From: Reticulitermes lucifugus
Taxonomy: Eukaryota; Arthropoda; Insecta; Blattodea; Rhinotermitidae
Reading direction: 5' to 3'
Assembly (NCBI GenBank): GCA_026260175.1
Contig: JAKCWW010003745.1
Location: 16,784-45,810, forward strand
DNA: 29,027 nucleotides
Program-made: the position numbers and the translations under genes
The notes under the pieces: generated by a model
The model's database searches: none
What the model was told of the DNA's origin: nothing
Seen by the model: the letters and a program-made list of their open reading frames with translations, nothing else
Part shown: in pieces, positions 19,766 to 28,994 of the stretch
Numbering within the stretch: position 1 is the first letter of the stretch
Layout: the number at the start of each line of letters is the position of its first letter

Positions 19766-20660
19766 AATACAAACATGAAAGTAAAGAACCTCATTTACAA
19801 CAAAGCTTACAGAGCAACAATGACTTTAAAAGCAGAGAACATCAATTAAGGCATTTGAACTGTAACAAAAAATGCATGGACAAACCGGCGGTACCTTTCA
19901 GACCACACATATGAACACAAAAACGACATTACAGGCAATCAGGCAAAATCCAGATACATCAAGCATACTGATCGCAATTACGGAACGACAAAAAATGCTA
20001 CGGGCATCACGCGAGTGAATAATATCCTCGAGTGTGTCTACGCAGTGTAATAGAAATGTATATCAAACGCAGTCTACAGAGATATCTGCAGCACTGCATT
20101 TGTTCTTAGCACGTAACACAAAAGCACAGTAACCATCTCACGGCAAAACTGTGTCCCTTTTCCACCCAACCAGCAGAGCAAAATTACAGAACCCTATCAT
20201 GCAGACTCATGACACCATAGCGCAGCTTGTGTTGATATTCTGAAACGTCCAGCCATATCGATGTACGTTAGAAGCAATACCAAGCATATACATCACTCAA
20301 CCCTTTAGTACATTTACTTATTACAGACAGCAGTACTTAGTGATCTGCGTGTATAAGTATGTACGTAGGTATAACTACAGGAACTGGGGAACTGATGAAA
20401 ATAAAATTGTTTCATGGCATATAAAGAAGAAGAATTTTCAACGACTAAATTCAGAAAATATCTGTGATTGTGGACTATAAAGAAAGCTTTCTAGTGTCTT
20501 AGCTCTAGTTTCAGTAATGTAATTATTTTGATTAACACAACTGCATAACTGGTTTACGTAAATACGTCCCTGTAACTCTGGTACATGTAGTGACGAGTTG
20601 TATCTGAGGAGAGCAGTACAGTGCTGAAAAGAATCACCTATGACAAACACACTGAGAAGG
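19766..20660 (+). pseudogene. Penelope-like element (PLE), right copy: GIY-YIG and 3' end
   Basis: The plus strand reads RHLNCNKKCMDKP in one frame, then, after a shift, QTGGTFQTTH and EHKNDITGNQAKSRYIKH, DRNYGTTKNATGITRVNN and ILECVYAV-stop near 20050. This is the GIY-YIG endonuclease end of a PLE protein. It shares with the left copy the damaged cmdkp start and the loss of the family arginines, and it keeps a segment (DRNYGT) that the left copy has partly lost. A one-base deletion precedes EHKND. A noncoding 3' part of about 600 bp runs to 20660. The RT block seen in the left copy is absent here, so this copy is more strongly truncated. Confidence 0.82.
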
Positions 20661-21290
20661 ATTTATTTAACTTCAGAAAAAGCGTTGTGTTGTCACGTTT
20701 GATCGTGTTCAACAGAGACGCATACTACGATTGCAGAACACGTGATGAGCACCACGTGGGTCCTACTTACCGCAGTGTAGATGGCACTGGCATAGCTGCC
20801 GGTACGGACGGAGCGCCAACAGCAGCATGATTGAAGTATAGCCATTGTCCTAAGTATTCGATGGACAGCGTCTAGAGCCCTTGATCAGGTCTTCCTTCAA
20901 CTGTCTCTTAACATTTATGTGTCATGAACAAAATGAAGCATTTCTTACAAAAATAAAGATGTTTCCCTTGATTTCACAAGCAAATTAAAATAACAGAGGC
21001 TTGATTTAACTTATAGGAGGTAAATACGCTAAGACTGCAATTTGCTCCGTCTGACGGAGGACGGAACGTCGGACCCACAATCACCGGACAAACGTGTCCG
21101 CCTTGCACGGGCCCAAAGCCTACACTGGGGTGCGGGGGAGGTTGCGAGTCGATAGGATTCTCTGTGCGCATGCTCGTGATCCTCAGGTGTTGCTGCTGCC
21201 AAAGGGGTAATAGGCTATGGAAAAGGAAAAGATGCACGGCTCAGTTAAGCACCACGCTATGAATGTGTATCAAGGAGTAGGTTAGTTGCA
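20661..21290. other. Unannotated DNA
   Basis: A GC-rich stretch (21040-21150) contains a small hairpin tccgtctgacggaggacgga. Open frames on both strands show no known domain. Confidence 0.4.
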
Positions 21291-21294
21291 CCCA

Positions 21295-21483
21295 TTAACT
21301 TCAGCACTAGATGCAGATGAGTGGTCAACTTCACACTTCCACCTTATTTCTGGAATGAGCCACAGGTACTAACTGCATTGAATAGACCGCAGAACTATGC
21401 TTTGATGGTGGTGATGGACACTATTCCCCAGCTAGGAATCAAATCCCGGTTCCTTAGTCGTTCAGCCAGTACATTGGTCAATA
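21295..21483 (-). mobile_element. tRNA-derived SINE, family 3, degenerate
   Basis: The minus strand begins ttgaccaatgtactggctga and has box B as gggatttgattcc. The tail gaagttgaccactcatctgc then gctgaagttaatg resembles that of the copy at 27547-27725 (gaagctgaccatttcagtgc, tgtagttaag). Confidence 0.6.
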
Positions 21484-21537
21484 TATTGACTGAAATCTAC
21501 TTTCTACATGGCTAAAAGTGTTGCAAGTGTGTCATCA

Positions 21538-21710
21538 TTGGCGCCGTGGTGTAGGTGTTTACGTAGTAAGGGTGGGTACACCTTGGGAGATCTGGGCTTT
21601 TAATCTATTTTCTGAAACTTTCAATCATAAAATAAAGTGTTCCAGTGGCCTTCGTCTACCTCTCCATGCAACTAACCCAAGCGCGTCCTTCAACGCCCCT
21701 TCTAATTGAA
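21538..21710 (+). mobile_element. Possible SINE head and body
   Basis: The start attggcgccgtggtgtaggt resembles a tRNA-like box A region, and gggagatctgggctttt stands where box B would be, but box B itself is not recognisable. No other copy is present here to compare. Confidence 0.3.
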
Positions 21711-21864
21711 CACTCATTATTCTGTCATCTGAAGACTTCCGCGACAAACCACAGAGGACTGCTGCCCTTCACTTCAGAATGATCATAGATCTTCCAGCTT
21801 AACTCAGGGTTAAAGACTGTAGTGTATTAGTATACAGTTTTAGCTGTTGTGTTGAATGGATTGA

Positions 21865-22345
21865 GGGAAGCACAAGGAACATCGTGCTGAGGAAGATATT
21901 TGGGCCCAAGAAGGACCTGGGAACAGGGGACTGGAAGAAACCGCATGACGACTATCTTCATGATTTGTGCTCCTCGGCAAATATTACTCGGGTCATCAAA
22001 TCAAGAATAATTAGATGGGCGGGGCATGTGGCACGTATGGAGGAGAGGAAAGGTTCATACTGGGTATTTGTGGGTATACCAGAAGGTAAGAAACTCCTCG
22101 GTGAATCTAATCGGAGATGGGAAGATACCATTAAAATAGATCTTCAAGAAATAGGTTGGATAGGGGTGCGTGGACTGAATTTTTGTGGGTCAGGATGGAG
22201 ACAAGGGGCAGGCTTTGTATACAAGGAAATGATTCTCCGGGTTCCAAAAATGAGGGGAATTTCTTGACTGAGGATCAGTTAGCTTCTCCAGAAGAACTCT
22301 GTTCCATGGAGTTGTTTATTTAGTTAGTTAGTTAATTAGTTACCT
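21865..22345 (+). pseudogene. Non-LTR retrotransposon (LINE) ORF2 C-terminus and 3' tail
   Basis: From 21884 the frame reads LRKIFGPKKDLGTGDWKK, then IKSRIIRWAGHVARMEERKG, GIPEGKKLLGESNRRWEDTI and KIDLQEIGWIG, ending LRVPKMRGIS-stop at 22267. The IxRVIKSRxxRWAGHVARM and RWEDxIKxDLQEIGW blocks are the well-known C-terminal region of insect jockey/RTE-like LINE polyproteins, downstream of the reverse transcriptase. Only this last part is present, a typical 5' truncation. The 3' untranslated part runs through ccagaagaactctgttccat and ends in a (TTAG)n-like tail near 22345. The 127-codon frame is open, but without its RT it cannot act. Confidence 0.88.
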
Positions 22346-22404
22346 AGTATCTCAAGTGTGTTGAGTTGGGGTGAATCTTTATCATATAACGGGAAAAACA
22401 TACA

Positions 22405-22885
22405 TTGATAGTGCTTGAGCAGAGGGCGCTGAGGAAAATATTTAACGTAAGAGGAAGGGAGAGGAGAATAAAAAATACATACTGAGGAGCTTCATAATTT
22501 GGGGAGTACTATGCTCCTACAATTGTTATGACGATCAAATAAAAAAAGACAAATAGGCGGGGCACGTAGCACGTATGTGTGAGATGAGAGGTACATACAA
22601 GGTTTTGATTAAAAACTTGGCGTGAACAGACCTGTTGGAAGATCTAAGCACAAATTTGTGTAAAAATATTAAAATTGGTCTTAAGGGGATGCTGTGGGGA
22701 AATGCTGGTTGAAATCATTTCGTTTAGAATATGATCGGATGGCGGGCTGTTTGCAACGCGGTAATGAACATTTGGGTTCTTTAAATGCGGTGAATTTCTT
22801 CAATAACAATGCTACTATGTTTCTCAAGAATGGGTTTCCATGGGTTCAGTTAGTTGGTTTGTTACTTCGTTACGAATGCCAAATT
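22405..22885 (+). pseudogene. Second LINE 3' fragment, same family, more decayed
   Basis: The run gagcagagggcgctgaggaa aatattt opens the fragment. ggcggggcacgtagcacgta (the WAGHVARM block) and aatgaacatttgggttcttt (the MNLRV block) occur in the same order as in the copy upstream. The end caagaatgggtttccatggg is followed by ttcagttagttggtttgtta. It has many frameshifts and stops and lies in tandem, same strand, 60 bp after the first copy's tail. Confidence 0.75.
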
Positions 22886-22889
22886 TAAG

Positions 22890-23814
22890 GTCTGTAATGT
22901 CACAAAAATGCATGTACTGAAGATGTGAAGCTCTGTTCTTCTTCACACTCTGTTAGTCACATGACCTCTCGTTTCGTACTTGAGTTTCATAAATTCACGC
23001 TATGAAATTTTATCTCGTCCCAAATTTGAATCCACTCTGATGTCCCCCCCCCACAAACGGAGAGATGATGTACCCCGGAACAAATACGCTAACCTGTCAC
23101 TTGACCTGTTTTTTTACGCCTGCGTCAAACTCTGCCCGACGCAATAATTACACTTCAAAACGCCAGACAGCTACGGAATATTCATCAGGCTTCCCCTTGC
23201 AAGGTCTACAAGGCATGCTGGCCTAATTGCATCGTCGCTGTAACTCAATTTGCTGCCACGGGACAGATACCAGAGCTAGGACATCAGACTAAATGGCGAT
23301 TGGTTCTGGTTACGTTACGTGTCCACCCCACTCATCTCTTCAATCAGTGACGTGCTTTTGGAGCACTGGAATATGTTCTGGCTTTGATCGTGGCTGCACT
23401 TAAACCTCTATGACTTACGAGAGAGTTCAGAACAGAAAGAATAAAGTCCCGTTACTCGTGACATAGATTCACAGTACTGCGAATCTATCAGTATTATGGT
23501 TGTATTATTTTGTTAATGTTTACGCACACATTAATTTTTAAGCATATAAAGTAGAAGATACGCATTGCCGCCATATTTGTAACTATTCGCTTACGAACAA
23601 TAATTCACACAACCTTACAGTTTGTTGATGATAAATCTCCTTACCAAATTTAAAGTTCCTAGCTCCAAAGATTCATTATTTATCGACACACAACCCAAAA
23701 CTAAAGTAATGTTGGCACTGTCACCACGCTATTGTTATTATACATTACAAGAAATGATACGTGAACAAGCGTTATGTACTTAATAATATTATTCATATTC
23801 CGTGCATTAAATAT
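22890..23814. other. Unannotated DNA
   Basis: No gene or repeat recognised. A C9 run lies at about 23043-23052. Confidence 0.4.
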
Positions 23815-23892
23815 GTTACACTTTTAATTCCAACAAAATGCACATACGGTTAACAAACGTGTAATTATATTATCATATGCCCTGTCCTACAT

Positions 23893-23919
23893 GTTTCGGC
23901 TTGGGTTAATCATTTTCAG
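23893..23919 (-). ncRNA. Hammerhead-like motif, left arm
   Basis: The minus strand reads CTGAAAATGATTAACCCAAG then CCGAAACAT. The equivalent of the conserved G in CTGANGA is mutated to A, and the short stem is weakened (gatt against agcc). Probably inactive. Confidence 0.3.
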
Positions 23920-24212
23920 GGAGATTCAGACACAAAAGATGTGTACAAACACGAAAGTACATCGTTGTTGAATGTAGCACAAACAAGTATAAGATCTTGC
24001 GACTAGAGAAGAGAAATTTAAACACATAAATCTGGATACTGTGATGGTGATAATATCATAGTTAAAAATATAGGTTAAAAGTGATTAAAAGTAGTGTGTA
24101 TGTTAATATCTTCTATTACAGTTCATATGAGTACACAGCGCACTTTTACGCAGTGCACATTACACGACTGATTACAGGGACTAGATCGACGTTACTACAG
24201 ACAGATGTTTGT

Positions 24213-24384
24213 GAAATCTGCGGTCTTCTGGGTTAATACGCGGCGTCGTGTGGCAATTGTTTACCGACGTTTCGGGACAACGTATCGGTCCCATCCTCAC
24301 GGGTCAAGAGTCCGAGTAGGAAAGTAATAACCCAGAAGACTACAGATTTCATAAACATCGCGGCGAAAGCCTGAAATCAAGGTT
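24213..24384. mobile_element. 172-bp insertion with 14-bp target-site duplication
   Basis: The direct repeat agacagatgtttgt occurs at 24199-24212 and 24385-24398 and brackets the insert. The first part of the insert, together with the end of the repeat (gatgtttgtgaaatctg, gtcttctgggtta), recurs inverted at about 24333-24368 with four mismatches over 36 bp. On the minus strand 24264-24301 reads gtgaggatgggaccgatacg then ttgtcccgaaacgtcgg, again a GA-stem-GAAAC arrangement. It has no coding capacity. Confidence 0.75.
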
Positions 24385-24630
24385 AGACAGATGTTTGTTT
24401 GCATGCAGAAGCGCAGCGCATATGAACCATAATAAAGACATCAATATAGATACTAATCTTGAATAACTTTTAATCTATATTTGAACTATGATATTATCAC
24501 CAACACAATATCCAGACATGTATGTTTAAATTGCTCTTACCGTACTGTAAAGTCTTACACTTGTTTGTGCTACATATTAAAAAACAATGTACTTTCGTGT
24601 TTGTACACATCCTTTTGTGTCTGAAACTCC

Positions 24631-24657
24631 CTGAAGATGGCTAACCCAAGCCGAAAC
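24631..24657 (+). ncRNA. Hammerhead-like motif, right arm
   Basis: CTGAAGA is followed by T, then GGCT-aaccca-AGCC, then GAAAC. This is the order CUGANGA, stem II, GAAA of a hammerhead core, except for one extra U before the stem. Hammerhead motifs are reported in Penelope-like elements. Stems I and III are not clear, so activity is open. Confidence 0.35.
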
Positions 24658-24749
24658 GTGTAACAGTGTATACATATTATTATAATTGTAAATTTGCTGT
24701 GTGTGTGTGTGTTTTGTTGGAATTCAAAGTGTAAAAACGTTATATAATT

Positions 24750-25580
24750 TCTCGATCTGTATTATCATACATAATTACAGCAACTGAACGTAATTCTGCG
24801 TCCCTGCAGCCCCACAATTTTACGCTTCCTCTGTGTTCTTATAACCGACTGTCGGCAGTGGAAGAATATGCCTACTGTACTAAGTAAAGTTACTTACATA
24901 AATGCTCTAAAACTAATAGTAAGTTAAATTGCCATTCAAAGAGTGTAAATATTGGCAAGAACACTTATATCCCAGATAAACAACAATGCTAAGCACAGTT
25001 ACCGGTCAAAATTGCTTCAAAATTCATGGTATATATAAGTCCCACTATGTACTACTGCCTGAATGGTAAGTATGCTTACCGCCGCAACAATATTTCTGGT
25101 AAACAAAGCAACTCTGGTGTGTTGGTGTAGGCCTACTTACCATGAATTTGGGCGGTTTTAATTGTGACCAACATTTTAAGTAGGATGTTGAATAGGTCAT
25201 AAAAATACAAAGTATGCAGTTCAAAGCATTATAATTACTAAACATACAGTATTAAGATGCTACACCAAATTTGTAACATATGGCCGATAACAATATTATT
25301 ATTTTTAAAAACTAGAAATTCATCAACAGAATAAAAGGAGCGTATATTTAAGTAATTTCTTAATCCTTCTTTACGCTGGGCCGTTAGTTCATCAGACTTG
25401 TGAGTCTACATGGTAAACTGCTGACTATTCTGATACCAGCATAGTATGTACTTTCTGAGAACATGAAAGGTTGGCAATTGGTCCGTGAAGACAGTATTTG
25501 TGTCTTGTAGTAATACCAAGTACAGCTGAATTGGAACCAGTAGTGTCACCTAGCAAGCAGGACGGTCACCAACTCAACAG
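24750..25580. other. Unannotated DNA
   Basis: No feature supported. Confidence 0.4.
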
Positions 25581-25582
25581 CT

Positions 25583-25720
25583 GTGTTAGCCAGTTCGCAC
25601 GTGTTATCCGCTCAGCTTCAAGAAGCTCTGCGGAGAACCGGCTTCGATTCCAGGTCAGTTCATGCGGGATTTGTGGTGGAAGAATGGCTTTGGGACAGAT
25701 TTTTCCCCAAGTTTCATATT
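25583..25720 (+). mobile_element. tRNA-derived SINE, family 2, degenerate
   Basis: Box B ggcttcgattccagg is followed by catgcgggatttgtggtgga and tttgggacagatttttcccc, matching the family 2 body at 10870-11148 (catgtgggatttgtggtgga, ctgggacaggtttttaccc). It ends in an (ATTC)n run. Confidence 0.8.
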
Positions 25721-25741
25721 CATTCATTCATTCATTCATTA
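25721..25741. repeat. (ATTC)n microsatellite
   Basis: Five ATTC units forming the tail of the preceding SINE. Confidence 0.95.
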
Positions 25742-26215
25742 CTGACACTATATAATCTTAGCAACGGGTAGCGTCATTAATTAGAATATTTCTCCCCTCC
25801 TCTTTTCTCTCCTATAAAGTAGGAGTATTAACCGCTGAATAGAAATGATACTCACTCATCTTCTACGAATCAGCAGTTTTGCCCACTCAGCCCCTAAGAA
25901 GCAGGAGTGCTAGTCACTCGGCAGGAGTGTTATCCACTCAGTCGCAACTAGCCGTCATCTCACATAGCAGGAACATTATTTTGCACGCCACTTCTGCATA
26001 ATCCTTGTTCACTCTTTATGTCAGCGTCATGGGATATAGGCCAGATAATGTGTGAAGCCATATGTACATATTGGACGTAACATCATTCAACATTACACTG
26101 AGTGAACAGTCCACGAAGCAAGGAAGAGAATCTGATATCAGGCTGCCTACAGTTGTGTTCATGTTCCTTCTGCTAGCCTCAAGCACAATTAAGAATAGTA
26201 ACTGTAAGGAAATGC

Positions 26216-26595
26216 CGATCCCAGTGGCCGTGCGGTCTAAGGCGTAAGTCTACGGCCGCTCGCTTACTGGGATTGTGGGTTCGATTCCCACCGGGGGCAT
26301 GGATGTTTTAAAAAGACGGTTTTGGACCGTAAGTGACATGAAAGGACGAAAAAGGACTAATACAGAACAAAAAGGGATCAAAGGGGAAAACCCAGTAATT
26401 AGTAAAAAAAAAATCCCACCGGGGGCATGGATGTCTGTCTGTTGTGAGTGTTGTCAGGTAGAGGTTTCTGCGACGGGCTGGTCACTCGTTCAGAGGAGTC
26501 CTACCGAGTGTGGTGTGTCTAATGCGTGTGATCATAAAACCTCGAAATAAGGAGGCCTAGGCACCCGAAAAGGGGCTGTTGAGCCATAAAAAAAA
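26216..26595 (+). mobile_element. tRNA-derived SINE, family 1, full length but interrupted
   Basis: The head is intact: box A agtggccgtgcggtctaagg and box B gtgggttcgattccc. After the insertion at 26307-26413 the body resumes with ctgtctgttgtgagtgttgt, caggtagaggtttctgcgac, gaggagtcctaccgagtgtg and the gcctaggcaccc block, and ends gttgagccat plus oligo-A. Comparison with 1328-1575 shows that the halves join exactly if the insert and one copy of its flanking repeat are removed. Confidence 0.93.
26307..26413 (+). mobile_element. 107-bp poly(A)-ended insertion with 21-bp target-site duplication
   Basis: A 21-bp direct repeat (starting tcccaccggggg and ending catggatgt) lies at 26286-26306 and 26414-26434. 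The insert between ends in ten A (26404-26413). A long target duplication and a 3' A tail are the marks of target-primed reverse transcription of an RNA. The insert itself (contains gacggttttggaccgtaagt and gggatcaaaggggaaaaccc) is not a sequence I recognise. Confidence 0.88.
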
Positions 26596-26599
26596 GAAA

Positions 26600-26765
26600 A
26601 AAAACTGTAAAGAAATATCTAACTAAATAACTCCGTTGAGAAGAGTCCTTCTTGAGAAGCTAACAGGTCCTCAGCTAGTCAAGAAATTCCCGGCGTTTTA
26701 TAGAACCCGAAGGTTTATTACCGCACTCACAAGAGCCCGCCACCTGTCCCTATCCTACGGAAATA
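26600..26765 (-). pseudogene. LINE 3' end, antisense
   Basis: On the minus strand the sequence reads SAVINLRV, a stop, then NAGNFLTS-stop. This is the end of the same LINE ORF2 as at 21865-22345 (there LRVPKMRGIS). It is followed by tgttagcttctcaagaagga and a ttatttagttagatatttc tail, parallel to ttagcttctccagaagaact and tttatttagttagttag. The plus-strand frame across it (LLEKLTGPQLVKKFPAF) is an antisense by-product. Confidence 0.85.
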
Positions 26766-27546
26766 TCATTTTCAGAAATTATATAAACCGACACAAAAAT
26801 AGGATTATGTGTTTATATTTTCATTAATATAAAACAAGTAGAAATTAAATAAGAACCTCTGAGAAATCATATCTAGCTACCACAGTGTATATCTCAGTGT
26901 TTGAGGAGTTTTCTGAAATCCCAGTTTCTCTGAGTGTACATGCCATCGAGTTGAAACATTCTTCATAGCGAGCTGGATGGATTGAGCGATATTGCTACCT
27001 AAAGATAAACCTCTAGTGGCAGATGGTGCAGGTGCAATGCTGATCAAAACATAGGCACCTCACCACTGCTTCATAACTACAGTCTGCTTTCGGCAATCAC
27101 TGCCGTTTAGGAATTTTTGCTGCTTTCATTTGCTTTCAGTTTTTTATTAACAACACTGTGGTTACACTAGTCCTTATTTTTATCAGCTGTTGAACACTTT
27201 CTGTAACTAGCCATTGTCACTTTCTGCTGGTCATTGGTTGTACATAAAGAAGTGTTTCCCTGGAATCTGATTTCAGTCGTGGTAAAGGGACTTCTAGGAC
27301 ACCTGTCAACATGTCTCTCCAGGCACCACAGAAGACAAGAAAGAAAATTTTCATGCTGGTCTTGAAACTCGATGCAGTACTGTCAAAATGCGAGCCTTAT
27401 CACATTTTTAATAAAGTAAATGTGTTCCACATCCGAGGTTCTGTTTCTGCAGCTTTTCCCAAGGTTGACTCTATGTACGTGGTACAAGTAGAGTAAAGTT
27501 GTCCCTATACTTAATTAAGCAACATATAATGAGAGCATATAGGGGG
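26766..27546. other. Unannotated DNA
   Basis: A 61-codon plus frame at 27311-27496 begins MSLQAPQKTRKKIFMLVLKL, but no domain or splice context is visible. I see nothing else. Confidence 0.4.
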
Positions 27547-27725
27547 GGTGGATGTATATCTCCATGCATTCTTAACTACAGCACTGAAATGGTCAGCTTC
27601 ATGTCTTGGCCACTTTACTCCAGAAGAATTATGGAATTCTGTAGAAGAGAATAATCTCTTTCCGTGTCCGGAATCGAAACACAATTTGTCGGTCGCTCAG
27701 TCCATAAACTAATCTCTACACCGAA
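27547..27725 (-). mobile_element. tRNA-derived SINE, family 3
   Basis: The minus strand begins cggtgtagagattagtttat with an A-box-like region and has box B gtttcgattcc. The tail is catgaagctgaccatttcag, tgctgtagttaagaatgcat, shared with the copies at 21295 and 12784. Confidence 0.7.
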
Positions 27726-28077
27726 AAAAAATTCTACTCTGACATGTGTTTGGTGTGTTCATTAAGTAAGTAAAGCGGCTTTGTCTACACTGAAGGTGTG
27801 CATGTTGGTGAAATACTTATTTCCCTTGATCTCCCTCTAGTACCAGTATTAAGAATGCTTGGAGCTCGTCCTTTTCTGCTGTAAACGTCATAATGGCTTC
27901 GTGTCTAATTAAGCACAAGGCAACGTACTTTTACTTTGATGTCTGAAACACAACTAATGAAAGTGCAAAAATAACAGTGTTACTTTTCGAATATTTCCTC
28001 TTATGGCCGTGAGCCTCTGTCACAATACATAATGCTTCGGAGACCTTTCCTTGAACATCTTCACTGTCCAAACCATA

Positions 28078-28325
28078 GCAACAAATACAAAGAAGGAAAT
28101 AAGTAGAAATAAATAAAGGAAAAGAAAGATAAAGAAAATGGAAAAAAGAATGGAGAGACAAAATAAAGGACAATAAGCAAAGAAACACAGCAGAAGGAAG
28201 AAAGGAAAGAAAGAGAGCAAGACAGAAGATTCTGTAATTGGTTGTGAGGAGGAACGAGAAGGAATAGGGAAAAAGAATAAAATGAGAGAAGTAGAAAGGA
28301 GAAAAAAGTGGCAAAGAAGCAACAG
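28078..28325 (+). repeat. Polypurine (GA-rich) tract
   Basis: Almost all bases on the plus strand are A or G for about 240 bp (aaagaaagagagcaagacag is typical). This gives stop-poor minus frames rich in Phe, Leu and Ser in all three registers, which should not be read as a protein. Confidence 0.9.
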
Positions 28326-28964
28326 ACGAACACACAGACACACTGATCAATTTTGCCATTTACTGCCAGTATTTAAACTGCAGGATTATGGTAACACATA
28401 TCAGTAAGCACCCTGCAGAATTGGACTTACAGCAGATGCTGAGGGGTGCTTGCTGTTAACACACTTTGTGGTCAGCTATCTCACAATATTCAGTTTAATC
28501 TTCCTTCCTGTATACATATATGGACTCCATTTCCGCCTGTGAATGCATGTTCGTGTTTTAGAGCCAGAAGTAAACTACGTATTAATTATGTACCTCTTAT
28601 AAACATAAACATATTTTTATTTATGTTCAAGAGAGGATGTCAGTTTCTGCCATTGTCTCCATCTTTGTCAGGGTCCTTACCCAACTGCCCACTGTGTAGC
28701 AGATTTCTTTCCCAATGGATAAATCAGCTGGAGCTTAAGGCTGACCGTTTCCATATCATGTTGAGGTTAAACTACGAGGAAATTTCCTCCACTCCCACTG
28801 TATTCATTCATGGCATTATGGTTTGGTGCATAGACAACATTACATTTTGCATCATCATCAGCAACCATCATCTATGTGATTACATAATTTTGTTTTTATC
28901 AAAAATAAATTGTGGACAGAAGATGGTCAGATTGATATTTTTGTTGGTTATTGTGTTTTGTACG
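28320..28964. other. Unannotated DNA; possible SINE tail near 28730
   Basis: The segment gctggagcttaaggctgacc followed by gtttcc and gttgaggttaaac recalls the tail of the family 3 copies, but no head is visible. Otherwise I see nothing. Confidence 0.3.
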
Positions 28965-28994
28965 TCTTCTTCTTCTTCTTCTTCTTCTTCTTCT
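28965..28994. repeat. (CTT)n microsatellite
   Basis: About ten CTT units. Confidence 0.97.

Larger units (their letters stand above)
17761..20660. repeat. Large inverted repeat formed by the two PLE copies
   Basis: The left arm (about 17761-18680) and right arm (about 19770-20660) are reverse complements over almost 900 bp, with small indels. Identity is highest in the middle: 18066-18264 and 20156-20354 are identical over 199 bp. Similarity weakens toward the outer ends and toward the 5' sides. The spacer is about 1.1 kb. Confidence 0.93.
23815..24738. repeat. Inverted repeat, arms about 340 bp, PLE-terminus-like
   Basis: The left arm (about 23815-24158) matches the reverse complement of the right arm (about 24400-24738). 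Shared blocks from the outside in are gttttgttggaattc, the cccaagccgaaac motif, cacgaaagtaca, tttgtgctacat, gatattatcacca and atatgaacc. Divergence is moderate, with several indels and a (TG)n expansion only in the right arm (24701-24714). Each arm holds one hammerhead-like motif. Confidence 0.9.

Noticed and set aside
20100..20300. Another hammerhead motif in the PLE 3' region (tgatattctgaaacgtcc)
   Set aside because: The GAAAC is present, but no CUGANGA with a pairing stem precedes it at the right distance.
26216..26300. Possible tRNA-Leu or tRNA-Ser gene
   Set aside because: Boxes A and B are good, but there is no complete acceptor stem and the sequence runs into a SINE body shared with other copies. 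The same holds for 11077-11145 (-), 11909-11985 (+) and 1490-1575 (-).
27931..28359. Minus-strand frame of 142 codons that looks like a membrane protein (Phe/Leu/Ser-rich)
   Set aside because: It is the complement of a polypurine tract; all three minus frames look alike, as low-complexity DNA gives.
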